Positions 1 to 7,297 of a stretch of 64,000 bases of DNA are shown piece after piece. The position numbers were made by a program, and so were the translations under genes. The stretch comes from JBBBNV01 sp037137075 (GTDB taxonomy: Bacteria; Bacillota; Bacilli; Paenibacillales; NBRC-103111). The notes under the pieces were generated by a model. It was not told the DNA's origin, made no database searches, and saw nothing but the letters and a program-made list of their open reading frames with translations. Location: positions 434,001-498,000 of the forward strand of contig NZ_JBBBNV010000001.1 of NCBI RefSeq assembly GCF_037137075.1, in the 5' to 3' direction. How positions within the stretch are numbered: position 1 is the first letter of the stretch; each line of letters starts with the position of its first letter.

Positions 1-292
1 GTTTTTCTACCAGCACGTGCTTGCCCGCCTGAATCGCCCGAATCGCCCACTCCGCATGAAGCTCATTACTTAATGCAATATACACCGCATCAAGATCAGG
101 GGAATCGAGCAGCTCCTCCAGTCCTTCAAACACCTGCTCGATGCCGAACTCGGCGGCGAGCCGTTCAGCCCGGCTGCGCGTCCGGTTGGCAATGCCTGCT
201 GCTTGAATGCCGGACAGCTGCGGCAGCGGCTGAAACACCGCCCGCCGCACAATGTCCGCGCAGCCCAGAATACCTAGCCGGAGTGTATCCAT
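1..292 (-). CDS. Gfo/Idh/MocA-family oxidoreductase, N-terminal part (runs off the window edge)
   Basis: About 97 N-terminal residues of an NAD(P)-dependent oxidoreductase are visible. The protein opens with a Rossmann motif (GILGCADIVRR, residues 6-16), continues with the usual second-strand segment (AAGIANRTRSRAERLA) and reaches the IQAGKHVLVEK motif typical of Gfo/Idh/MocA enzymes, where the window ends. These enzymes oxidise or reduce sugar, inositol or related hydroxyl groups. The ATG at 290-292 is preceded by GAGGGAG, about 11 bases away. The gene lies 22 bp after the stop of the first radical SAM gene and is the last visible member of the operon, so it probably acts on a sugar-like part of the same product. 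The substrate cannot be inferred from this fragment. Confidence 0.85.
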   Translation of the reverse strand, partial: MDTLRLGILGCADIVRRAVFQPLPQLSGIQAAGIANRTRSRAERLAAEFGIEQVFEGLEELLDSPDLDAVYIALSNELHAEWAIRAIQAGKHVLVEK

Positions 293-314
293 GCTGCATC
301 GCACTCCCTCGGTT

Positions 315-1505
315 TTAAATATGCTTTAACGCAGAAACCCCATGCAGATACAGCACATTGCATTTGGAGCAGGCCGGCGTCAGACCGTTGTTGACCGTTT
401 CCCGGATTTTGTCATACGCTTCCGAATTCCAGATTTCCGGCAGCCGCTGCTCCTTCAAATTGCCGACAGAAAATTCCGAGAAAAATTTGCAGGCCGAAAT
501 ATTCCCCGTCGGCGTGACATCAATGCGGGTTGCCAGCGCCAAGCAATCCGTCGCACAGCGGCTGGTCATTTCCTCACCTGTCACGAACGCTTCAATCTCA
601 TCGAATTCCAGTCCCGGCTGATACCGGAGACGGGTTTTCCATACCCGGTCATTCATTTTACGCATTTGCTCCATGAGGTCTGGAATGTGCTTGGGCTCCA
701 CCTTATATTTGAAGGCGTGCCAGCTGTTTTTGTGATCCTCGGCAAGCGGACGCAGCCAATCGAAGTGCTGGACGAAATAATCGTCCATTTTGGCCGAAGT
801 CTCGCTGGAGATATACCACGGGAAGGTCAGCAGGACCAAATCGATTCCTTTTTGCTCGAAGCTGTCCATCAGATCATACAAATAGGAAATGTTGGCGTTA
901 TTGATAACCGTGTGCACGGAGATACGCCCCTTGAATTTGCCCTGCTCCCGCAAGCCCATCAGCTTGTCGATCGTGTCCATCGTTTTGCCGAACGAGCCCC
1001 TGCCCCGGATCAGATCGTGGTCCTTCTCAAAGCCTTCCAGCGCAATCAGCAGCTCCAGATGCTCGGATACCTCGTTTAACGCGTCCATATACTTATCCAC
1101 AAGCAGCCCGTTGGTGCAGATCGTCGTTTCCCGCGGGTCTTCCTTGAGAATGTCCAATATGTCTCCGAACCGCCGGTGGTACATTGGCTCGCCGCCCCAT
1201 AGATAGAGGCGGGACTTGACCGTTTTCGTATCGTCGAACAGCTGCTTGACGATGCTGACATCGATGTCAAGATTTTGCTCGTCGCTGTCCATATGATGGT
1301 GATAGCCATCCTCATTCCACTGGTAGCAGTGCTTGCAGCGCAGGTTGCAGCGGTTAGTCAGCTTGATGGCGACGAATTCCGGCAGCTCGGTCTTGTACCG
1401 GGGATTGTTCTGCTTCTCCCGCATTGGCACCGCGATGTTACGAATCGTGCGTTTCAGTATATCGAACGATTTCTCATCCATTTTGATATTCGTTCTCGGC
1501 TGCAT
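315..1505 (-). CDS. Radical SAM/SPASM enzyme (first of two)
   Basis: A 396-residue radical SAM protein. The [4Fe-4S]-SAM motif CNLRCKHC gives Cys53, Cys57 and Cys60. The GGEP-type motif follows (LYLWGGEPMY). A C-terminal SPASM region carries further cysteine groups (RCATDC, ISACKFF, PACSKC) that would hold auxiliary clusters. SPASM enzymes do radical chemistry on peptides, aminocyclitols or other small substrates. The ATG at 1505 is preceded by AAAGGTAGGG. The gene lies 38 bp after a second, related radical SAM gene and 22 bp before the oxidoreductase. Substrate and reaction are unknown; no precursor peptide was found nearby, so a small-molecule or carrier-bound substrate is at least as likely as a peptide. 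Confidence 0.9.
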   Translation of the reverse strand: MQPRTNIKMDEKSFDILKRTIRNIAVPMREKQNNPRYKTELPEFVAIKLTNRCNLRCKHCYQWNEDGYHHHMDSDEQNLDIDVSIVKQLFDDTKTVKSRLYLWGGEPMYHRRFGDILDILKEDPRETTICTNGLLVDKYMDALNEVSEHLELLIALEGFEKDHDLIRGRGSFGKTMDTIDKLMGLREQGKFKGRISVHTVINNANISYLYDLMDSFEQKGIDLVLLTFPWYISSETSAKMDDYFVQHFDWLRPLAEDHKNSWHAFKYKVEPKHIPDLMEQMRKMNDRVWKTRLRYQPGLEFDEIEAFVTGEEMTSRCATDCLALATRIDVTPTGNISACKFFSEFSVGNLKEQRLPEIWNSEAYDKIRETVNNGLTPACSKCNVLYLHGVSALKHI

Positions 1506-1543
1506 GACGTTCTTCCCTACCTTTCATCGTCGGTTGACCCGAG

Positions 1544-2653
1544 CTATATGCGGGGCTTTTCGTTGTAATACAGACAGCAGCCCGGGCATATCGGAAACAG
1601 GTTTTTACGTAAATAATCACGGTATTCCTTATAGCGCTGGCCGTTCCAAATTTCTTTCAAGCTCTGCTCATACACGTTGCCGAGGGTTAAGTCATAGAAA
1701 TTATGACAAGAGGTCACTTCACCGCGGGCGTTCACCTCCGTGCTGATCCACGGAAACACGCAGCGCTTCTTCATGTTTGTGACCTTGTGCCAATTGGCCG
1801 TGAAGTAATTGCGGATATTTTCCTCACTGATGACCTTCGGATAGGCATTAAAATACATCTGCCGCTCTCCGCAGTGCTGCTCGATCCGCTTCAGCTGCCG
1901 GGCCAGCTCCGCCGGGTCAATCTCGCTGAATCGGGCCGGGTCCGAGATGAAGCCTCTGGCAATCGGCGCCCACGGCACTCCGAATTCGCGGTGCAGCAGA
2001 GACGCATACGCCTCATACCGCTCCTGCGTCACATACTGCTGGAGCTCTACGCTGATGCAGTCCAGCATGGAGAGATCCAGGCTTTCAAAATAGAACCGTT
2101 CCAGGTGCTTCCAGTTGATTGGCGTCACCGCCGTGCTAATTCCGATTTTCGGATACATCGCCCCTTTACTCTCGCGCAGCTCATACAGCTTCCTGATGCC
2201 GCGCATGGCCTTCTGGAAAACGCCCGCTCCTCGCTGGGCATCGTTAATTTCCTCCGGGCCGTCAAGCGACACCCAAATTCGTTCCGGGGCATGCTCCACC
2301 AGCATCTCGGCGTGCCGCTCCAGCAGCGTCCCGTTGGTCGGGAAATGAACCCCGCTCCCATAATGCTTGATGGCGGCCAAAACCTCATCAATTTGCGGAT
2401 ACAGAAGCGGCTCTCCGCCATACAGCTCGTAATAGGGCCGGGATTCCTTGAAATCCTCGATAATTTGCATCACAATGCCCGAATCCAGCTTTTTCAGCTC
2501 GGGTTTATCCTTGTAGGAGCCGTTGTCCCCCCACTCGAAGCACATTTTGCAGCGTAAGTTACAGGATTCCAGCAGCTGAAGAAAAACCCATTTGGGCGTG
2601 CTCGTATCCAGCATCGGAGCCGCTTTGTCCACTGGCAGCGCCTTATTTAACAT
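1544..2653 (-). CDS. Radical SAM/SPASM enzyme (second of two)
   Basis: A 369-residue radical SAM protein with cluster motif CNLRCKMC (Cys31, Cys35, Cys38), the YGGEPLL motif, and a SPASM tail with CVFPW, SCHNFYDLTLGN and ICPGCCLYY cysteine groups. It resembles its neighbour (315-1505) in layout and in the GN-x-EQ-L-x-EIWN segment, which suggests an old duplication with divergent roles. The ATG at 2653 has an excellent ribosome binding site (AAAGGAGGGGGG). The start overlaps the end of the glycosyltransferase gene by 11 bp, pointing to translational coupling. The reaction is not predictable from sequence; dehydrogenation, epimerisation or C-C/C-S bond formation are all known in the family. Confidence 0.9.
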   Translation of the reverse strand: MLNKALPVDKAAPMLDTSTPKWVFLQLLESCNLRCKMCFEWGDNGSYKDKPELKKLDSGIVMQIIEDFKESRPYYELYGGEPLLYPQIDEVLAAIKHYGSGVHFPTNGTLLERHAEMLVEHAPERIWVSLDGPEEINDAQRGAGVFQKAMRGIRKLYELRESKGAMYPKIGISTAVTPINWKHLERFYFESLDLSMLDCISVELQQYVTQERYEAYASLLHREFGVPWAPIARGFISDPARFSEIDPAELARQLKRIEQHCGERQMYFNAYPKVISEENIRNYFTANWHKVTNMKKRCVFPWISTEVNARGEVTSCHNFYDLTLGNVYEQSLKEIWNGQRYKEYRDYLRKNLFPICPGCCLYYNEKPRI

Positions 2654-3785
2654 GAATGCCCCCCTCCTTTCCGATTCCGTGTGTTTGTAGAAAAACGTCC
2701 GTATACGAGGGCAAAGAGCTCCTTAGCTCCAGCAGACGCTTATGCATCTGTGCCAGAGGCGCCGCAGCAAACCCGCTCTGCTTCCACGCTTCATAAGAAA
2801 TTCCAAGTCCCGCTTCCTCCCAGATCTCGCTGTTACAGCGCTCATGCGGACCAAAGGGCTCCAGCATAATAACCGGTGTCGCTGAAGCAAGCGAATCCAT
2901 CAATGTGCCGGCGCCGGGCTTGCTGATGATCGCCTTTGCCTGCCGGATAACATCATAGAGTCCGTGATGTGTCGTTCCGTTGGCAAAGCAAGGCTGCTCC
3001 CCGCTGACAATTTCCCCGAACAACGGAAATTCGTGCTCTCCGCTCGGCCCCTTGCGCCAGGCGACCCAGCCCGGATCGTTCATGAATATCCGGTTGCCCG
3101 GCACGTCCCGCTGGGCTTCTTCCAGCTCGTAAGCAACAATATCCAGCTCCAGACAGCGAGCTTCCAGCTCGGGAATTTTACTGGAATATGTGCCCATTCC
3201 CCAGCCCCCGCCATGGATGACATACCGATTCGGGCGATCCCCCAGCGCTATAGGCTCCTGCGGCCCGACAGGAATGTAGCAATTTATGGACCTGCTTCCA
3301 GCGTGGTACAGCCATGCGTCCCGGTAATGCTGTGTATAATCCGGGTTATATTTGCGCAGGCTCCTCCAGGAAGGGGAGTAATCGGAATCGACATACAGCA
3401 TATCCGCCTGTACCGCTTTGCCGGATTCCCCAAGCCTCGCCCTGTACATATCCAGCACATATACCCAGTGGCCTGACAGAACGATAAAATCGGTCCGGTT
3501 CTGCTCGCTCCACTCTGCGAGCAGCGAATCCAGCTTGTCAAAATCCAGGCTGTCCCGGATATCTCTTGGAATTTTCGTGGCCATCAGAGCGACGGAGAAA
3601 TTGTCATGATACGCCTTTTTGCTGTCCAAAATTTTGTCCTGCTTCTCCTGCTCGATAAAGGACTCAAAAACAAGCACCTCTGTCGGCACCCCCTGCCCGC
3701 GCAGCTGGCTGCTGACAATCAGCCCCGGATTATAGAAGCCCAGTCCGAAGCCGGAGCATAAAATGGTGACAAGCCTTGGCTTCAA
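2643..3785 (-). CDS. GT-B glycosyltransferase (MurG/UGT-like)
   Basis: A 380-residue protein with the GT-B nucleotide-sugar binding signature in its C-terminal half: ISKPGAGTLMDSLASATPV (287-305) followed by EPFGPHERCNS and EEAGLG, as in MurG and UDP-glycosyltransferases. The N-terminus begins with a beta strand and a glycine-rich turn (LCSGFGLGF). It probably moves a sugar from an NDP-sugar to the cluster's product. The start is a TTG codon at 3785 with GAGGGGG seven bases upstream; no ATG fits better. It lies 25 bp after the ATP-grasp gene and overlaps the next gene by 11 bp. No signal peptide is visible, so it is expected in the cytosol. Donor and acceptor are unknown. Confidence 0.8.
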   Translation of the reverse strand: MKPRLVTILCSGFGLGFYNPGLIVSSQLRGQGVPTEVLVFESFIEQEKQDKILDSKKAYHDNFSVALMATKIPRDIRDSLDFDKLDSLLAEWSEQNRTDFIVLSGHWVYVLDMYRARLGESGKAVQADMLYVDSDYSPSWRSLRKYNPDYTQHYRDAWLYHAGSRSINCYIPVGPQEPIALGDRPNRYVIHGGGWGMGTYSSKIPELEARCLELDIVAYELEEAQRDVPGNRIFMNDPGWVAWRKGPSGEHEFPLFGEIVSGEQPCFANGTTHHGLYDVIRQAKAIISKPGAGTLMDSLASATPVIMLEPFGPHERCNSEIWEEAGLGISYEAWKQSGFAAAPLAQMHKRLLELRSSLPSYTDVFLQTHGIGKEGGIHVK

Positions 3786-3810
3786 CGCCCTACCCCCTCA
3801 CCTGAATTCG

Positions 3811-5175
3811 TTAATTGGCCGGATGATAAGCGTTCTCCTGCAGCAGGTGCTTCAGCTGTTCAAGCAGCTGTTCCCGGCCTTCCGCCTCCGGATCAACCAG
3901 CGCCACGTACAAACGCCCTTTGCAGCGTTCCGCCTGGTCTTGATTCACAGTCAGCGTATTGGCGCTCAGCGGAATAATTCCACGCTCCCGGCTGCGGTCA
4001 AACAACATGCCCCTGCGTTTCATCGCATACAGCACATCCTCAAACGAAGCGCGGCCTGAGCCGCCAATAACAGACACGTGCGACAGCTGACAGGAGGCGC
4101 CCGCCCCGGCAAGGAACAAATCGACCTGGCGCTTGAGGAGACTCATCGACTTCCTTGCATTGATCTCCACCAAAGGCACAATCTCCCCGTCGGCAAGCAG
4201 CATGGAATCGACACACACATGCCCGAAATAGCCGCTATTATGCAGCTGACGTGCGGTTTGGCGCATGATTTCGAAATAGCCTCCGGCCTCCAGCTGCTCC
4301 AGCAGCTCCCCGGAAGCAGTCACCGAGCCCAAATAAGCGAAAGCCGTATTCAGCACCTGCTGGACCGAAAGCACATGAAAGGAGCCGTTCATGCCAATAT
4401 AAAATTGGCAGGAAAAGTCCGTTCTTTTATCAAGCAGCGGCTCTAAAATAAACAGAAGCTCCTTGCCGGACGTCACTTGGCCGCGAAGGTAAGACAGCAT
4501 CCGCTGCAGCATGGACGGCGTCTGGATGAGCAAATTCCCCTTGCCGGATACGCCGAAGGTGTCCTTAATTAGAAACGGCCCTCCCGCAATCAGCCGATTC
4601 CCTACCTCCTCCAGCTCCTCCATGCTAGTGACGATACTGCTGATATTCGGAATCCCCAGCGTATCCTTCAGCTGTGTCGAATACAGCTTCGAATTGACCT
4701 GCCTCATGATTTCCAGGGACGGCGCGTCACACAAAAGCCCGTACTGCTTGCGGACAGCATCCAGGCCGTCAATAACCGCAAACGGCTCCAGCACCGCGCC
4801 AGCCGGAATCAGCGACTGACCGCTCAGCTTTTCAAACGAGGCAGTAAGCTGGTGAAATATATTGCTTGCCGCGTCACTCCTCTTATCCGGCGCAGGAGAA
4901 TCCGGGCTTCCTGCTGCAAGCGGATCGCGGTTACAGGAAAACTGAAAGCCCAAATCACGCAAATAGTGCACATGTGCTTCGTTCATCGGATAACGGGTTA
5001 AAACGACATCCTGATCCCGGCTAAACAGAAACAACAGCTCATCCATTGCCTGCACGATTCGGCCGGACTGCGCATCCGGGAGCGCCGGCAGCTTTGCCAG
5101 CCGCTCATCCCGCCACAAGGTTTCGGCGTCAAATGTGCCGCAATGAATTTTGGGAACCGCCGCTGTGTTAGTCAT
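3811..5175 (-). CDS. ATP-grasp ligase partnered with a carrier protein
   Basis: A 454-residue ATP-grasp protein. The central domain shows the ATP-binding strand and glycine loop (FLIKDTFGVSGKG, 201-213), and the Mg-binding segment VPLVEINARKS (333-343) has the conserved Glu and Asn. Such enzymes make acyl-phosphate intermediates and join a carboxylate to an amine or thiol. The start is in an ATGA overlap with the stop of the carrier-protein gene, so the two are made together and probably act together. By analogy with the butirosin pair BtrJ/BtrI, where an ATP-grasp enzyme loads an amino acid onto a carrier protein, this enzyme may charge the carrier; this is inference. It could instead form a peptide-like bond on the product. 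Confidence 0.8.
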   Translation of the reverse strand: MTNTAAVPKIHCGTFDAETLWRDERLAKLPALPDAQSGRIVQAMDELLFLFSRDQDVVLTRYPMNEAHVHYLRDLGFQFSCNRDPLAAGSPDSPAPDKRSDAASNIFHQLTASFEKLSGQSLIPAGAVLEPFAVIDGLDAVRKQYGLLCDAPSLEIMRQVNSKLYSTQLKDTLGIPNISSIVTSMEELEEVGNRLIAGGPFLIKDTFGVSGKGNLLIQTPSMLQRMLSYLRGQVTSGKELLFILEPLLDKRTDFSCQFYIGMNGSFHVLSVQQVLNTAFAYLGSVTASGELLEQLEAGGYFEIMRQTARQLHNSGYFGHVCVDSMLLADGEIVPLVEINARKSMSLLKRQVDLFLAGAGASCQLSHVSVIGGSGRASFEDVLYAMKRRGMLFDRSRERGIIPLSANTLTVNQDQAERCKGRLYVALVDPEAEGREQLLEQLKHLLQENAYHPAN

Positions 5176-5417
5176 GCGCTCTTGGCTTGAATGAAGGTGC
5201 AGAAGGTGTCGATGGAATTCAAATGCTCCATGTCAAACTGCTCAAAATCAATCTCAATGCCGAATTCATCCTCAACGCGCAAAATAAAATTAATCAGCTG
5301 CAGGGAATCCAAGCCTCCATCATTCAGAAGATCGGATGAAGCATTCAGTGTGCCCGCCAATTCAGGCTCGTTTTTAATTTCGCTGATAATATCAATCACT
5401 TTTTGCTGAATCATCAT
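5172..5417 (-). CDS. Acyl/peptidyl carrier protein
   Basis: An 81-residue acidic carrier protein with the phosphopantetheine attachment motif GGLDSLQL (Ser38) and the four-helix pattern of ACP/PCP/DltC domains. It would carry an acyl or aminoacyl group as a thioester after modification by a 4'-phosphopantetheinyl transferase. The open frame extends upstream, but the best start is one of two adjacent ATGs (5415-5417 or 5412-5414) just after AAAGGAGAGA; the second gives better spacing. It lies 40 bp after the methyltransferase and overlaps the ATP-grasp gene (ATGA). It is not the fatty-acid AcpP: the flanking fab genes and the usual AcpP DSLD sequence are absent. Confidence 0.9.
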   Translation of the reverse strand: MMIQQKVIDIISEIKNEPELAGTLNASSDLLNDGGLDSLQLINFILRVEDEFGIEIDFEQFDMEHLNSIDTFCTFIQAKSA

Positions 5418-5457
5418 TCTCTCTCCTTTGAATTCCGTAGTATGAATGACGGCCGGC

Positions 5458-6291
5458 TCAGCACGCTTTGACAATAACGGCCAGGATGTCTGTTTGCGGG
5501 TATTTCAGGTTGTAGTTTGTAAGATGAAGCTGCCGGTGATCCGTAACGGAAACCAGCTTAAGCCCAGGTGGAAGTGATTTCATAATGTGGGAAAGAAACG
5601 ACGCTTTTGTAAATCTCCAGATGACGCCGTCAATCGAGGAATTCGCCATATAGCCGTCCTGCATCGTTTTGCCGGAGCCCTGCTCCTCTAAAATGACAGG
5701 ATCAGCAATCCAGATTTGTCCGCCGTCCTTCAGCAGACGACAGCATTCTGCAAACGCTTTCTTATGATGGCGAATATGATGGAAGCAGCGGGCAAAAATA
5801 ATGATATCCAAGCTTTGGTCAGGCAGCGGCACTTCATAAATGCCGGAATGAAGCACATTTTCGTACCGTCCTTTTTTGATGCCATACTCCAAATACCGTT
5901 CATTAATATCCAAATTTAAAATACTTGCGGCCGTTTCGTTCCGTTTGTGCTTATTCAGAAGGCCCGTACCACAGCCAACCTGAAGCACATCCCCTTGAAG
6001 CGGGGGGAAAAAGTCGTAGACTGAGGTAGGTCTGGGGAAATTCAGCACAAACATCGACAGTTCATACAGCCACGGATTTCGTTCAATAAGCCGAACCAGC
6101 TTGCTGACATAAAACGGATTTTTCTTCGTGTTCTTCATGAAATCACGCTTGTTCCAAACATAATAGAACGGGTACAACACAACAAAGTACACGACATACA
6201 TCGACTGAAGCAGTCTAATCCGCAGCGGATGATAGCCGGGATGGATGCGATGTTCAATTCCTTGGCCTTGGTGTACATCGTTCCATAACAT
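5458..6291 (-). CDS. Class I SAM-dependent methyltransferase
   Basis: A 277-residue methyltransferase, the first gene of the left-edge operon. Motif I is VLQVGCGTGLLN (102-113); an acidic residue ending strand 2 (LNLDIN) and a later DIIIFARCFHHI segment complete a Methyltransf_11/25-type fold. The N-terminus has a strongly hydrophobic, aromatic stretch around residues 29-46, which could bind the membrane or a lipid-like substrate. The ATG at 6291 follows AAGGAGGGG. A promoter candidate lies about 100 bp upstream. The substrate is not deducible; O-, N- or C-methylation of the cluster product is expected. Confidence 0.85.
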   Translation of the reverse strand: MLWNDVHQGQGIEHRIHPGYHPLRIRLLQSMYVVYFVVLYPFYYVWNKRDFMKNTKKNPFYVSKLVRLIERNPWLYELSMFVLNFPRPTSVYDFFPPLQGDVLQVGCGTGLLNKHKRNETAASILNLDINERYLEYGIKKGRYENVLHSGIYEVPLPDQSLDIIIFARCFHHIRHHKKAFAECCRLLKDGGQIWIADPVILEEQGSGKTMQDGYMANSSIDGVIWRFTKASFLSHIMKSLPPGLKLVSVTDHRQLHLTNYNLKYPQTDILAVIVKAC

Positions 6292-6389
6292 GAATCTCTA
6301 TTCCCCTCCTTATCGTATGGTAGATATAGAGTATGCCGATTCTTGCTGCGTACCCCGATCATAGAGACAACACCGGTAAAAGGGCAATA

Positions 6390-6418
6390 ATACTTTTTTG
6401 CGCCTCCGATTTTGTCAA
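6390..6418 (-). promoter_or_regulatory. Promoter candidate for the left-edge biosynthetic operon
   Basis: On the minus strand TTGACA (6413-6418) is followed after 17 bases by AAGTAT (6390-6395), with an overlapping TATTAT 3 bases further on. The -35 is perfect, the -10 weak. It faces the methyltransferase gene, about 100 bases away. Confidence 0.5.
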
Positions 6419-6516
6419 ATTATACATTTTTGCACGACTAATACTTTTCTTCAAGGGGCCTGAGTCTATGCTATGCTTGGTCGAACCGGATCATTTCCAC
6501 TTTTTTAAAATCGAAT

Positions 6517-6623
6517 GAGGCTGCTTACAGCACAAGTTGCTAACCGACTAACAGGCCCGCCCGCCAGCTTCGTCAATATAAAGCTTGTACAATGAGTAAG
6601 TCTATTCACCGTGAAGCAGCCTC
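6517..6623. repeat. Spaced 10-bp inverted repeat
   Basis: GAGGCTGCTT (6517-6526) is matched by its complement AAGCAGCCTC (6614-6623) with 87 bases between. It lies in the gene-free stretch upstream of the biosynthetic operon, outside the terminator of the next gene. It could fold in RNA of either strand or be a remnant of mobile DNA. Besides this, a promoter and a terminator, I see nothing in 6292-6677. Confidence 0.4.
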
Positions 6624-6644
6624 TTGGCCGGGCACGCTGCAAGC

Positions 6645-6670
6645 AAAAAACCATGCCTCGATTGGCATGG
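6645..6670 (-). terminator. Intrinsic terminator
   Basis: On the minus strand CCATGCC-6 nt-GGCATGG is followed by six T. It ends transcription 8 bp after the stop codon of the hypothetical gene at 6678 and separates the glg side from the left-edge operon. Confidence 0.85.
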
Positions 6671-6677
6671 CTTTTGG

Positions 6678-7208
6678 TTATTCTTCATGAGCTTCTTCAG
6701 CGAACCGATCGCCTTCACACGGCTGATAACGAAAATCCTGGGCCGCCCCGCTGCGCAGCGTAATCGTCATCTTGCGTCCAGCCTCTGTCAGGGCCAGACG
6801 ATAGCGGACCACCTCGGAGATGTCCTCGTCTTCCTTCTTGCCCAGCCGCACCCTGAGCCACAGCACCCGATCCGTTTGCTTCAGAATTTCCAGCTCAGTG
6901 GCTGTCGGGTCAAATACAGGCGGATCATACAGCTTGACGTACCGTTTGCCGTTCCGTATATAAAAAGGCATATTGCAGACCATCCGGCGCGCATACTGTG
7001 CGCTCCACCAGCGCCGGAAATACAGGTAAATGCTTCTCTTGGATTGGAACCTCGGGGGCAGCAGAGCCATCGGTACCCCTTCGTCCGTCCACTCGTCCGA
7101 GCCGTCAATTTCTTTGCCTGAATCAAATACATGGAGCCATGCAGTCTCCGCCGCTGTAATAAAGGACTTCAATTGCTTGGTGCTGTACCTTAAAGCTACC
7201 TTGACCAT
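6678..7208 (-). CDS. Hypothetical protein downstream of glgA
   Basis: A 176-residue basic, soluble-looking protein that I do not recognise. No signal peptide, membrane segment or catalytic motif is evident. It is rich in aromatic and basic residues in the middle (YLYFRRWWSAQYARR, about residues 61-75). The start is well supported: AGGAGGTG lies 9 bases before the ATG at 7208. It follows glgA by 89 bp on the same strand and has its own terminator directly after the stop, so it may be the last gene of the glycogen operon. The position is where glgP sits in Bacillus, but the protein is far too short to be a phosphorylase. Confidence 0.65.
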   Translation of the reverse strand: MVKVALRYSTKQLKSFITAAETAWLHVFDSGKEIDGSDEWTDEGVPMALLPPRFQSKRSIYLYFRRWWSAQYARRMVCNMPFYIRNGKRYVKLYDPPVFDPTATELEILKQTDRVLWLRVRLGKKEDEDISEVVRYRLALTEAGRKMTITLRSGAAQDFRYQPCEGDRFAEEAHEE

Positions 7209-7297
7209 AAACCCGCACCTCCTGCATTAGCCTATGACAGGATGCGGGAATCCGTGATTCCATGAAAATAGCGGCTATCACCTTGCTTTTTGCCGGT

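Noticed and set aside
5172..5474. Extended 100-codon version of the carrier protein starting at 5474
   Set aside because: The extra 19 residues overlap the methyltransferase end, have no ribosome binding site, and are not part of the carrier fold.
6333..6518. A 61-codon plus-strand frame upstream of the biosynthetic operon, considered as a precursor peptide
   Set aside because: Wrong strand, overlaps the promoter, no ribosome binding site and no leader/core pattern.
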